This document shows, one piece after another, positions 1-6,262 of a DNA stretch of 8,563 nt. The stretch comes from RGIG4074 sp964615285. GTDB taxonomy: Bacteria > Bacillota > Clostridia > Christensenellales > Borkfalkiaceae. Position numbers and translations under genes: made by a program. Where the stretch lies: assembly GCA_964615285.1 (NCBI GenBank), contig CAZTND010000054.1, forward strand, positions 1-8,563, written 5' to 3'. Numbering within the stretch: position 1 is the stretch's first letter; the number at the start of each line of letters is the position of its first letter. The notes below the pieces were generated by a model, which made no database searches, was not told the origin of the DNA, and saw nothing but the letters and a program-made list of their open reading frames with translations.

Positions 1-886
1 ACGGCGTTAATATCATTTCCGTCAAAGAGAACATTTCCGACGGACCGGAAGGCATAATTCTCGAAAGCCTCCTGGAAAGTATGGCGGAATACTATTCCGT
101 TGAACTCTCACAGAAGATAAGGCGCGGAATTGAAGTATCGGCAAGCAAATGCCAATTTTTCGGAGGTGCTGTTCCGTTCGGTTACTGGATCGACGAGGAC
201 AAACATTATCAGATCGACGAAAGCAAGGCGGTATTCGTCCGCAAAATCTTTGAGATGTATGCCGACGGAAAGACTATTGTGGAAATCGAAAAGTATTTGC
301 TCGATAACAAGGTTTACAACAACGGTAAAACGATCGGGCATGGTACCGTAAAGCGAATGCTCCACAACCGCCGCTATTTAGGTTATTATATTTTTCACGA
401 CAAAGAAGTAAAAGGCGGTATTCCGCTCATATCCGACGAACTGTATGAGACCGTACAGGCGCGGTTAGAGCGAAATACAAAAGCTCCCTCGTCCAAGATA
501 TTGCAGGGAGAACTGAAAAACGGCAACGTGCCGCGCCTTGAAAAACTGCTCGCGAGCAATCAGAAAGCGAGCGAAAATCTTATGCAGCTTTTGATGGACG
601 GTAAAGCGAAGAATACGATTCTTGACAAACTCGAACAGCTTGAAAAGGAACGTAAAGAGATAGAACTGCAACTTGAAACGGAAAGGTCCGAAATTCTCGA
701 TTATACGCTTGAAGATTTGCGCTACTATGTCAAACGGTTCAAACACTTCGGTTATACCAAAACCGAAAACAGGCAGGCGCTCATCGACACCTTTGTAAAC
801 AAGGTCTTTTACTATGGCGATAAAAAAGGAAAAGTCCGTTACAATGTAACAGACTTTTCTACGGGTTCGCTTTACGAACGGGTGGT
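1..886. mobile_element. Right end of an integrated element at tRNA-Val
   Basis: The stretch holds the 3' part of a large serine recombinase gene that runs towards and into the 3' end of a tRNA gene on the other strand. A recombinase next to a tRNA 3' end is the usual arrangement at the edge of an integrated element. The base composition is more A+T-rich and the codon choice looser than in the genes to the right. The other end, the cargo and the second copy of the attachment site lie outside the window to the left. The exact boundary is not visible. I place it at or slightly inside the tRNA 3' end because the tRNA is complete and keeps its CCA. Whether the element can still move is doubtful, because the recombinase lacks a domain. 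Confidence 0.55.
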
Positions 887-926
887 GGAGATAGAGGGGC
901 TCGAACCCCCGACCTCTTGCATGTGA
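3..926 (+). CDS. Large serine recombinase (site-specific integrase), 5' partial, zinc ribbon missing
   Basis: DNA strand-exchange enzyme of the resolvase/invertase superfamily that integrates or excises a mobile element. The frame is open to the left edge (first whole codon at 3), so the true start and the catalytic serine are outside. Visible parts in order: the end of the resolvase domain and the long helix after it (codons at about 3-140, with AEYYS and a basic segment), the Recombinase DNA-binding domain (about 140-470, with GGAVPFGY and HNRRYLGYYIF), then a coiled-coil-like charged segment (about 560-700) and the conserved C-terminal block (RQALIDTFVNKVFYY). In relatives a cysteine zinc ribbon of roughly 80-90 residues stands between the Recombinase domain and the coiled coil. 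Here KAPSS is followed almost directly by the coiled-coil region, with no CxxC pair. The last ~15 codons are read from the antisense of tRNA-Val, giving EIEGLEPPTSCM. Family assignment is firm; activity is uncertain. Confidence 0.88.
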   Translation, partial: GVNIISVKENISDGPEGIILESLLESMAEYYSVELSQKIRRGIEVSASKCQFFGGAVPFGYWIDEDKHYQIDESKAVFVRKIFEMYADGKTIVEIEKYLLDNKVYNNGKTIGHGTVKRMLHNRRYLGYYIFHDKEVKGGIPLISDELYETVQARLERNTKAPSSKILQGELKNGNVPRLEKLLASNQKASENLMQLLMDGKAKNTILDKLEQLEKERKEIELQLETERSEILDYTLEDLRYYVKRFKHFGYTKTENRQALIDTFVNKVFYYGDKKGKVRYNVTDFSTGSLYERVVEIEGLEPPTSCM

Positions 927-959
927 AGCAAGCGCACTAACCAACTGTGCAATATCTCC
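883..959 (-). tRNA. tRNA-Val (anticodon CAC)
   Basis: On the minus strand a full cloverleaf can be folded by eye. The acceptor stem is GGAGATA with TATCTCC. The D arm is GCAC/GTGC. The anticodon arm is CTTGC/GCAAG with loop TTCACAT, so the anticodon is CAC, reading valine GUG. The variable loop is 5 nt, and the T arm is GGGGG/CCCTC around TTCGAGC. The discriminator is A and CCA is encoded (883-885). The length of 77 nt including CCA is normal. The 3' half overlaps the end of the recombinase reading frame on the other strand, which fits the tRNA being the element's insertion target. No convincing terminator follows the tRNA on the element side. Confidence 0.94.
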
Positions 960-969
960 AAGCTTTTTT

Positions 970-998
970 ATTATATCATCCTCGCCGTAAAAATTCAA
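970..998 (-). promoter_or_regulatory. Promoter of tRNA-Val
   Basis: Minus strand: -35 TTGAAT (993-998), a 17-base spacer, and a perfect -10 TATAAT (970-975). The predicted start is a few bases before the mature tRNA 5' end at 959. It is a housekeeping sigma-A/70-type promoter with ideal spacing. Confidence 0.75.
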
Positions 999-1040
999 CC
1001 TTTTTTACCCCGCAACGGAAAAATTTTTTCATCTTATATA

Positions 1041-1075
1041 AAAAAGGGCATCCGACTGTAAAACATCGGATGTCC
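1041..1075 (-). terminator. Rho-independent terminator after the GH3 gene
   Basis: A 10-bp stem (1046-1055 with 1066-1075, one G-U pair) with a 10-base loop is followed on the minus strand by six T residues and TATA. It lies about 45 bases past the stop codon of the GH3 gene and shields the tRNA from read-through. Confidence 0.8.
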
Positions 1076-1118
1076 TTCTTTGTTCGGACAGCGTAAAAAT
1101 ACCCTTTTACGGTCAATG

Positions 1119-4100
1119 TCAAGTTCGGGTGGGGGAGGAGGCTCTGCGTCTGTCGAGTACGATATAGACGATCCCTCCGACGATGAAGAGGCCGGCCAGC
1201 ACATCGATCGCGATGATGGTAATCTGCCACCACGCCAGCCCGTAGACGATGATCGAACCGGGCGCGACGTCCTGCATGCGGTTGGAGTTGGCGACGGTAT
1301 AGCACATATTTTTATATGCCTGCCGGATCGCCTGCCTGGTCACGGGGTCGGACGTGTCCGCAAAATTCGGACGGCTGGTGTTCCAGGTGAGCTGCAGATC
1401 GGTCCCGGCGCGGATGCCCTGGTCGGGATCCATGAAGTCATACAGGTTGAAGTCGGAAATGACCAATCCCCTGAATCCCCATTCATCGCGCAGGACTTCG
1501 TGCATCAGCGGAAAACTTCCGCCCGCCCAGGTGCCCCCGATGCGGTTGAAAGAGGACATAAGCGCCGTGCATGCGGGCATGGTACGGGTGGAAACCGTTC
1601 CGTTCGCGTCCGAGGTGTACTTCATTTGCACCATTGCGTTTTCCGCGACGTATCGGAAGGGGCTGAGATAGATCTCCCGCATGGTCTGTTCGTCTGCCCA
1701 GGTGCAGAGGTTGGTCACGCGTGCGACCTCGGTATCATTGAGCGCATAGTGCTTGATATAGGCGTAGCATCCCTTGGACGCCGCACCCTCCACGACGGCC
1801 GCCGCCATTTTGCCGCTCAGCAGGGGATCTTCGGAATAGTATTCAAAATTCCGTCCCGCAAAGGGGCTGCGGTGGATGTTTATGGCCGGGCCGTACCATC
1901 CCTGGATGTCGTTGTCCTTTGCCAGTGATTCTTCGCCGATGGCAATGCCCATTTGCCGGGCAAGGTCGGTGTTGAAGGTGGAGGCGATGACCACTTCGGA
2001 GCAGTAGGCGCAGCATCCCGTGGAGCCCCAAAGGGAGGAAAATCCCTGTGGTCCGTCAAAGTCCTTGGTCTCCGCTTTGCCCAAAGAATCGACGGCGCCC
2101 GTGTTGTACGCCCCGTTGATGAGCACCAGGTTGGCTTTGGTATAGTCCTCTTCGGTCAGCTGATCGAGATAGCTTTCCCAGGCCTCGTCCCCGTAAGGGA
2201 GACCGCGCATATTGGAAAGGACCATCGCCTTTTCCCCGTTCGTTTCGGGCATGGATGCGCTTTCATCCCGCATCATTGTTGCGGCGTCGAATGGTTTCAG
2301 CATTTCCGCGACCGTGCGGGAGACCGTTTTGCCGTCCTCTTGGTACGTCAGAGTGATCTCCTTCGCCCTGCGCTGTGCCTCCGTCGGGGCAGAGGGGAAG
2401 GTGCCGGCAAAATCGCTGCGGCTCATGAGCGCGGCATGCCCCGTGCCGGGCTCGAACATGGCGGAGACATCGTTAAAGCGGTTCCTTGCCGCCTTCGTTT
2501 CCAGCAGCAGGTCGCCGTCCTCCCGCATGCCGTTTTGCGTGTAGAGGACATCGTTTGCGATGTGCACGGCGTGCGTCATGTCTTCCCCCGCGGACACGGT
2601 GTGCGAATCATCGCGGATCGAAAGGGTGTAGTCTCCCTTTTCCAGCACATATCCGCCGCCGTCGATTTTTATGCCCCGGTAGTCATAGGACGCCATGTCC
2701 CGCTTGCGCAGGGTGAGGGTGAGCGTATCCGTCCCGCCCGCCTCGAGCAGTTTTGTCTTGGCGAAGTCGCCGAGGGCAACGGCGGGTTTTTCGATCCCGC
2801 CGTCCGTGTAGGGGGCGGAGTAATAGAGCTGCACGACCTCCTTGCCGGGGACGTCGCCCGTGTTTTTCACCGTCACCGTCGCCGTGTACGAATCGGCGCC
2901 CTCCGTCCAGGAGACGTTTTTTTCAAACGTTGTATAGCTCAGGCCGTAGCCGAAGGGGTAGACGACGGCGTCGCCGTATTCCAGGAAATTTTCCTGCGCC
3001 GCCGTTTCGTAATAGCGGTAGCCGAGATAGATCCCTTCTTCGTAACAGGTGGTATACGCTTCCGCCGTGCCGTAATCCGCGCCGCCGGCAGCCACGTCGC
3101 CCTTGCCTATATCCGTATAGCGCACCGCCTCGCCGGCATTGGGAAAGGTGGGATCGGCGGTGAAATCGGCGGCATAGATGTCGACGGTCCGTCCCGAGGG
3201 AGTCACCGTTCCCGCCAGAATGTCGCCCAGGGCATTGAATCCCGTGGAGCCGGGGCCGCCCACCCACAGTACGGCGTCCACGCCGTCGTCCGTCTGCAGC
3301 GCTCCCAGCTCCATGGCATTGGAGGAATTGATGACGACCACGGTCTTGGCATAGTTTTTCTTGCAGAATTCCAGCCAGTTCTTTTCATAGCGGGAGAGCT
3401 CCAGCTGGTGCTGTCCGTCCTCGTAGGTATCGTATTCGGCCTTGCCCGTTCCGCCGGCGATCGCCGCCGCAAAGGTCGTGCTTGCCGCGGCGTCCCGCTT
3501 TAAGTTGTTGGACAGGTCCCAGCCCTCGCCCCCGGCGCGGGAAATGACGTAGACCGCCACGCTGCTTTCATCCACGGCAAAGGGCTTTGTCGCGCCCGTT
3601 GGATCGGTGTACGCGACTTCGCCGATGAGCCACTGCGAGTCGTTGTATTTGTCCATTGTGATGGAACAGCGCCCGTATTTGCTCTTTTCGCCGTTGAAAT
3701 AGTTATACGGGGCGGTGTCCATGGAAAAGCCCGCCTGCCGGATGCCCGCATAGGGCGTGACGGCCTTGCCGACGTCCACGTTGCCCGAGCCCGAGCCGCC
3801 GTACAGGGGATCGACGGCGCCTCTGCCGATGAGGCTGATCGTGTCGGACGAAGCGGAAAGGGGCAGGGCCTGCTGCCTGTTTTTGAGCAGGACGAACCCT
3901 TCGCCGCATAGCTCTTCGGTCACCTTTTCGCCGTTTGCCACGGCGCCCGCCTTGTCGTTCCGATAGGCGGGGGAATAATAATCGGTGTCCCAGTCCTCGC
4001 TGCCCTCCACCTTGACGATGGACGCGCTGCCCTTGCCGAGGTAGGTGTTCGCCATGGTTTTCAGCAGGACGCCCGCCACCGACAGGGCGATCGCCAGCAC

Positions 4101-4160
4101 TGCCGCAAGGCTCATGAACACGATGAGCAGCACATGGCTTTTTCTTTCGGTTTTTGCCAT
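1119..4160 (-). CDS. Membrane-anchored glycoside hydrolase family 3 beta-glycosidase, reversed domain order
   Basis: Probably releases terminal sugars (beta-glucose or related) from oligosaccharides outside the cell by the retaining GH3 mechanism. I take ATG at 4160 (1013 aa) because GGGAGG lies 10 bases upstream; an ATG nine codons earlier has no such site. Order of parts: a basic N-terminus, membrane helix (about residues 10-33), GH3 C-type alpha/beta domain (about 75-400, GGEG at 210-213 with E212 as likely acid/base), fibronectin-III-like domain (about 418-520), then the GH3 N-type TIM barrel (about 660-950). The barrel shows DGPQGF, GRNFEYYSEDP (769-779), IKHYALND with K803-H804, and VISDF with D903 as likely nucleophile. 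A second membrane helix (about 970-1002) and an arginine-rich tail end the protein. Both ends are predicted to be cytoplasmic and the catalytic part outside. Reversed GH3 order is known from Butyrivibrio and Ruminococcus albus enzymes. Substrate is not certain. It stands alone, after rnpB. Confidence 0.93.
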   Translation of the reverse strand: MAKTERKSHVLLIVFMSLAAVLAIALSVAGVLLKTMANTYLGKGSASIVKVEGSEDWDTDYYSPAYRNDKAGAVANGEKVTEELCGEGFVLLKNRQQALPLSASSDTISLIGRGAVDPLYGGSGSGNVDVGKAVTPYAGIRQAGFSMDTAPYNYFNGEKSKYGRCSITMDKYNDSQWLIGEVAYTDPTGATKPFAVDESSVAVYVISRAGGEGWDLSNNLKRDAAASTTFAAAIAGGTGKAEYDTYEDGQHQLELSRYEKNWLEFCKKNYAKTVVVINSSNAMELGALQTDDGVDAVLWVGGPGSTGFNALGDILAGTVTPSGRTVDIYAADFTADPTFPNAGEAVRYTDIGKGDVAAGGADYGTAEAYTTCYEEGIYLGYRYYETAAQENFLEYGDAVVYPFGYGLSYTTFEKNVSWTEGADSYTATVTVKNTGDVPGKEVVQLYYSAPYTDGGIEKPAVALGDFAKTKLLEAGGTDTLTLTLRKRDMASYDYRGIKIDGGGYVLEKGDYTLSIRDDSHTVSAGEDMTHAVHIANDVLYTQNGMREDGDLLLETKAARNRFNDVSAMFEPGTGHAALMSRSDFAGTFPSAPTEAQRRAKEITLTYQEDGKTVSRTVAEMLKPFDAATMMRDESASMPETNGEKAMVLSNMRGLPYGDEAWESYLDQLTEEDYTKANLVLINGAYNTGAVDSLGKAETKDFDGPQGFSSLWGSTGCCAYCSEVVIASTFNTDLARQMGIAIGEESLAKDNDIQGWYGPAINIHRSPFAGRNFEYYSEDPLLSGKMAAAVVEGAASKGCYAYIKHYALNDTEVARVTNLCTWADEQTMREIYLSPFRYVAENAMVQMKYTSDANGTVSTRTMPACTALMSSFNRIGGTWAGGSFPLMHEVLRDEWGFRGLVISDFNLYDFMDPDQGIRAGTDLQLTWNTSRPNFADTSDPVTRQAIRQAYKNMCYTVANSNRMQDVAPGSIIVYGLAWWQITIIAIDVLAGLFIVGGIVYIVLDRRRASSPTRT

Positions 4161-4170
4161 AAAAAAATTC

Positions 4171-4176
4171 CCTCCC
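4171..4176 (-). promoter_or_regulatory. Ribosome binding site of the GH3 gene
   Basis: GGGAGG on the minus strand, 10 bases before ATG at 4160 across a T-rich spacer. It fixes the start at MAKTER rather than at the upstream ATG at 4187, which would lie before this site. No strong promoter could be seen in 4161-4271; CATAAT-like sequences there lack a good -35. Confidence 0.75.
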
Positions 4177-4271
4177 GAGCGATACAATCAATCTTCTCAT
4201 TTTATTCTTTCTCTTCGGGGCGGAAATTATGCGGCGGAAGGGGGAAACGGGGCGGGGATCCGGATAAAGGC

Positions 4272-4301
4272 AAAACGGCGGCAGGCGATTGCCTGCCGCC
4301 G
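4272..4301 (-). terminator. Rho-independent terminator of rnpB
   Basis: A perfect 11-bp GC-rich stem (4276-4286 with 4291-4301) with a 4-base loop is followed on the minus strand by TTTT. It begins about 17 bases after the 3' end of the RNase P RNA. Confidence 0.82.
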
Positions 4302-4317
4302 CAACGGTGTGCGAAAA

Positions 4318-4669
4318 GGTCCGAGACGGTCTGTAAGCCGAGTTCTGTCGTGTACGGTCATCTATCTAGATCCGCCGTCGCCGACGGATTCAAGCGATAT
4401 TCACGGATATTCCCGGACGGGCAGCCCTGTGTGGGAATATCCCAATCTTGCATCGGACGGGGTTTACATGGCTCGGGGCGTTACCGTCCCGACGGTGAGC
4501 TCTTACCTCGCCTTTCCATCCTTACCGTAAAAATTACGGCGGTTTATTTCTGTTGCACTTTCCTTGAAGTCGCCTTCACCTGCCGTTAGCAGGCGTCCTG
4601 CCCTGTGATGCTCGGACTTTCCTCATGACGCGAAATGCGCCCCGCGACCGTATAACCGTCTCGGACCTC
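4318..4669 (-). ncRNA. rnpB: RNase P RNA, bacterial class A-like
   Basis: Catalytic RNA of ribonuclease P, which removes the 5' leader from tRNA precursors together with the RnpA protein. On the minus strand the hallmark blocks are present in the right order. GAGGAAAGTCC (4614-4624) and ACAGAACTCGGCTTAC (4333-4348) form the conserved core around helix P4, and GGTAAGAGCTCACC (4494-4507) lies between them. The ends pair as a perfect 13-bp P1 helix (4318-4330 with 4655-4667). The length of about 350 nt is typical, and the layout resembles the ancestral A type rather than the Bacillus B type; that class call is by eye. It has its own promoter and terminator and sits between the GH3 gene and the broken nitroreductase gene. 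The plus-strand open frames across this region are accidental. Confidence 0.96.
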
Positions 4670-4672
4670 TTC

Positions 4673-4724
4673 ATTATACCATAAATTCGTAAAAAAGCAT
4701 ACGATTTTTCGGGCCGAAAGTCAA
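4673..4724 (-). promoter_or_regulatory. Promoter region of rnpB, possibly two overlapping promoters
   Basis: Minus strand: an extended -10, TGGTATAAT (TATAAT at 4673-4678), lies 3-6 bases before the RNA 5' end, as expected for direct initiation. Its -35 position (4696-4701) reads TATGCT, a poor match. The same TATGCT could act as the -10 of a second promoter with TTGACT (4719-4724) exactly 17 bases upstream. The proximal one is the more convincing; the distal one is an inference. Confidence 0.68.
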
Positions 4725-4761
4725 AAACAGAGGAAAAAAAGGGAAGAAAACGCCAGAAAGG

Positions 4762-5302
4762 TCATGCCCAGACGAAATTTTCCCGCCCCGCGCCGATCTC
4801 AAAGTGATATTTCACGATGCCGGGATCGACGGCGGTCAGAATGCCGCCCTTCGCCTCTGCCGAAACGACGTTCCCGTTCCGCCGGAAGAAAAATTTCTGT
4901 TGATTCATGGCGGTCGGCGCCAGGAGGGCCGCCGTTATGCCGTTGCGGAACCATTCCGGCATCTCTCCGCCGTCGCAGACCTGTTCGATCGTTTTGGAAG
5001 GATGCGGCACGCCCTGCGTTTCGCCGTAACCGAGCGCCGGCACGCACACCGGTTTTTCGTCCTTTTCCACGGCGCAGTTTTTCTTTGCCGTGCCTCTGCG
5101 AAAGCTCATCGCCACCCAGCAGGTGTTGAGCCCCAGGGCCTGCGCCGGCAATGCAAGCCTCTCCCCGTAATAACCCGCCCGTTCGTCCGGGTCCTTCGAC
5201 TTTTTGCCGATCAGGGCAATGTAGTTGCGCACGCCGTAAAATTTTCCGATATTTCTTGAATTCTTCGGCAAGCGACCTTCTCTGCTTTGCGCATTCGTCC
5301 AT
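4762..5302 (-). pseudogene. Nitroreductase-family protein (TM1586-like), N-terminally deleted and frame-disrupted
   Basis: Flavin-dependent nitroreductase-like protein of the TM1586 type; the natural substrate of the family is not settled. A good site, GGAGGG (5309-5314), stands 6 bases before ATG at 5302, and that frame begins MDECAKQRRS, like the usual start with an arginine-rich FMN-binding motif. It then reads nonsense relative to the family. The family-like sequence continues in another frame from about 5270: GKFYGVRNYIALIGKK, GYYGERL, LGLNTCWVA, GYGETQGVPH, LLAPTAMNQQKF and GIVKYHFEIGAG, ending ENFVWA. About 50 residues expected between RRS and GKF are missing, so this is more than a one-base error. 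A TTG at 5271 with AGAAGG just upstream could still start a 169-aa fragment, but it would lack part of the flavin site. Most likely a decaying gene; a shortened working protein cannot be excluded. Confidence 0.8.
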
Positions 5303-5308
5303 GGCGTT

Positions 5309-5314
5309 CCCTCC
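5309..5314 (-). promoter_or_regulatory. Ribosome binding site of the broken nitroreductase gene
   Basis: GGAGGG on the minus strand, 6 bases before ATG at 5302. It marks the original start of the gene and shows that the frame used at the start differs from the frame that carries the conserved C-terminal part. Confidence 0.65.
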
Positions 5315-5367
5315 GTCCGCGCGTCCGCGCTGTTCGGCTGTACGCCGGCGGACAGATCGTTTATTTC

Positions 5368-5376
5368 ATTATAGCA
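5368..5376 (-). promoter_or_regulatory. Extended -10 promoter of the nitroreductase gene
   Basis: Minus strand TGCTATAAT: a perfect TATAAT (5368-5373) with the TGN extension. The -35 position (about 5391-5396) reads GTGTTA, a weak match, as is common for extended -10 promoters. It lies about 65 bases before the original start codon, so the broken gene may still be transcribed. Confidence 0.6.
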
Positions 5377-5484
5377 AATTTTTTTGCCGATAACACATCT
5401 GTAAAGAAAAATGAGACGGTTTGCCCTTCTTTTGCCGGAACGGGGGCGGCGGCAGGGGCTTTTTGCGGCGTTTGATTTTTTTCG

Positions 5485-5514
5485 TCATAGTACAAACTAT
5501 CCGTTTCATACCTT
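5485..5514 (+). promoter_or_regulatory. Sigma-E-like promoter before sigK
   Basis: TCATAGT (5485-5491), a 15-base spacer, then CATACCTT (5507-5514). This resembles the Bacillus sigma-E pattern (KMATATT, 14-15 bases, CATACANT), with one mismatch in each element. The -10 ends 19 bases before the sigK start codon, which fits a short leader holding the ribosome binding site. In Bacillus, sigK is transcribed by sigma-E in the mother cell, so context and motif agree. No good TTGACA/TATAAT pair was seen here. Confidence 0.6.
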
Positions 5515-5533
5515 ATAAAACGCGGGGTGATGT

Positions 5534-6235
5534 ATGATTTTCGATTTTCTCTATACGCTTTTTTCCAAAATCGTCTTTTTCACGGGGGCGGTCGTCGGTA
5601 AAAATTCCTTTCCGAAACCGCTGCCCAAGGAGGAAGAGGAGCGCTGCCTGCGCCTCGCCAAGGCGGGAGACAAGGCGGCAAAGGACACGTTGGTGCGGCA
5701 CAATATGCGCCTGGTGGCGCACATCGTCAAAAAATATGCGGGCGCGGCGGAGACGGACGATCTCATTTCGGTCGGCTCCATCGGGCTCATCAAGGCGATC
5801 AATACCTATGAACCCGGGCACGGGACCGCCCTTGCCAGCTATACCGCGCGCTGCATCGAAAACGAGATACTGATGCTCATCCGGTCGAACAAAAAACACA
5901 AGAACACGCTCTCCCTGTCCGATCCCGTGGGGGTGGATAAGGAGGGGAACGAGCTGACGCTGATGGACCTTCTCTTTGAAAAAGAGGACGGCGTTTTCGA
6001 CAAGGTGGAGCGCGGGCTGGTGCAGGAAAAGTTCATCCGCATGCTCAAAGAGAATCTGAGCGAGCGGGAATACACCGTGCTGTGCCTGCGCTACGGATTG
6101 AAAGGGGGCGTGCCCATGCCCCAGCGCGAAGTGGCAAAGATGCTGCAAATTTCCCGTTCGTACATCTCCCGCATCGAAAAACGCGCGGTCGAGCGCCTGC
6201 GCGGCAAACTCCGCCGCGACGACTTTTTCCCTTGA
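5534..6235 (+). CDS. sigK: RNA polymerase sigma-K factor precursor (pro-sigma-K)
   Basis: Late mother-cell sigma factor of sporulation; directs RNA polymerase to spore coat and maturation genes. The 233-aa protein has the sigma-70 plan: region 2 (about residues 53-120, HNMRLVAHIVKKY, DDLISVGSIGLIKAI, ARCIENEILM) and region 4 with a helix-turn-helix (about 165-225, QREVAKMLQISRSYISRIEKRA). The stretch DPVGVDKEGNELTL and the KNSFPKPL block after the N-terminus are characteristic of sigma-K rather than sigma-E. The first ~20 residues are hydrophobic (FLYTLFSKIVFFTGAVV), matching the pro-sequence that SpoIVFB removes in Bacillus. The start has GGGGTGAT directly upstream. The gene is intact, with no sign of an interrupting skin-type element. 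The acetyltransferase gene follows after 27 bases and probably shares the transcript. Confidence 0.94.
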   Translation: MIFDFLYTLFSKIVFFTGAVVGKNSFPKPLPKEEEERCLRLAKAGDKAAKDTLVRHNMRLVAHIVKKYAGAAETDDLISVGSIGLIKAINTYEPGHGTALASYTARCIENEILMLIRSNKKHKNTLSLSDPVGVDKEGNELTLMDLLFEKEDGVFDKVERGLVQEKFIRMLKENLSEREYTVLCLRYGLKGGVPMPQREVAKMLQISRSYISRIEKRAVERLRGKLRRDDFFP

Positions 6236-6248
6236 AATATGACCGGAC

Positions 6249-6254
6249 AGGAGG
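6249..6254 (+). promoter_or_regulatory. Ribosome binding site of the acetyltransferase gene
   Basis: Perfect AGGAGG, 8 bases before ATG at 6263. It decides against the ATG at 6239, which comes only 3 bases after the sigK stop and has no binding site of its own. Confidence 0.8.
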
Positions 6255-6262
6255 CGGGCTGC

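Noticed and set aside
860..882. Small hairpin GTTCG/CGAAC (865-879) as a terminator for the tRNA or the recombinase
   Set aside because: Only 5 bp and no T run on either strand; it lies inside the recombinase coding sequence.
465..998. 177-codon minus-strand frame across the tRNA and the recombinase
   Set aside because: It contains the translated tRNA-Val (AQLVSALASHARGRGFEPL), a familiar artefact of reading through a tRNA gene, and is antisense to the recombinase.
2700..3270. Arginine- and proline-rich short frames in the GH3 region
   Set aside because: Frame shadows of a GC-rich gene; composition only, no motif and no start signal.
1953..3503. 516-codon open frame on the plus strand
   Set aside because: Lies wholly opposite the GH3 gene, whose motifs are unmistakable. 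Its translation is rich in R, G and V with no family-like motif, as expected for the antisense of a GC-rich gene.
4081..4270. CATAAT-like -10 upstream of the GH3 gene
   Set aside because: No -35 of any quality at 16-18 bases. A promoter must exist or rnpB read-through occurs, but I could not place it with confidence.
4045..4589. Two overlapping plus-strand frames of 161 and 151 codons
   Set aside because: They cover the antisense of rnpB and the start of the GH3 gene. The conserved RNA blocks explain the sequence.
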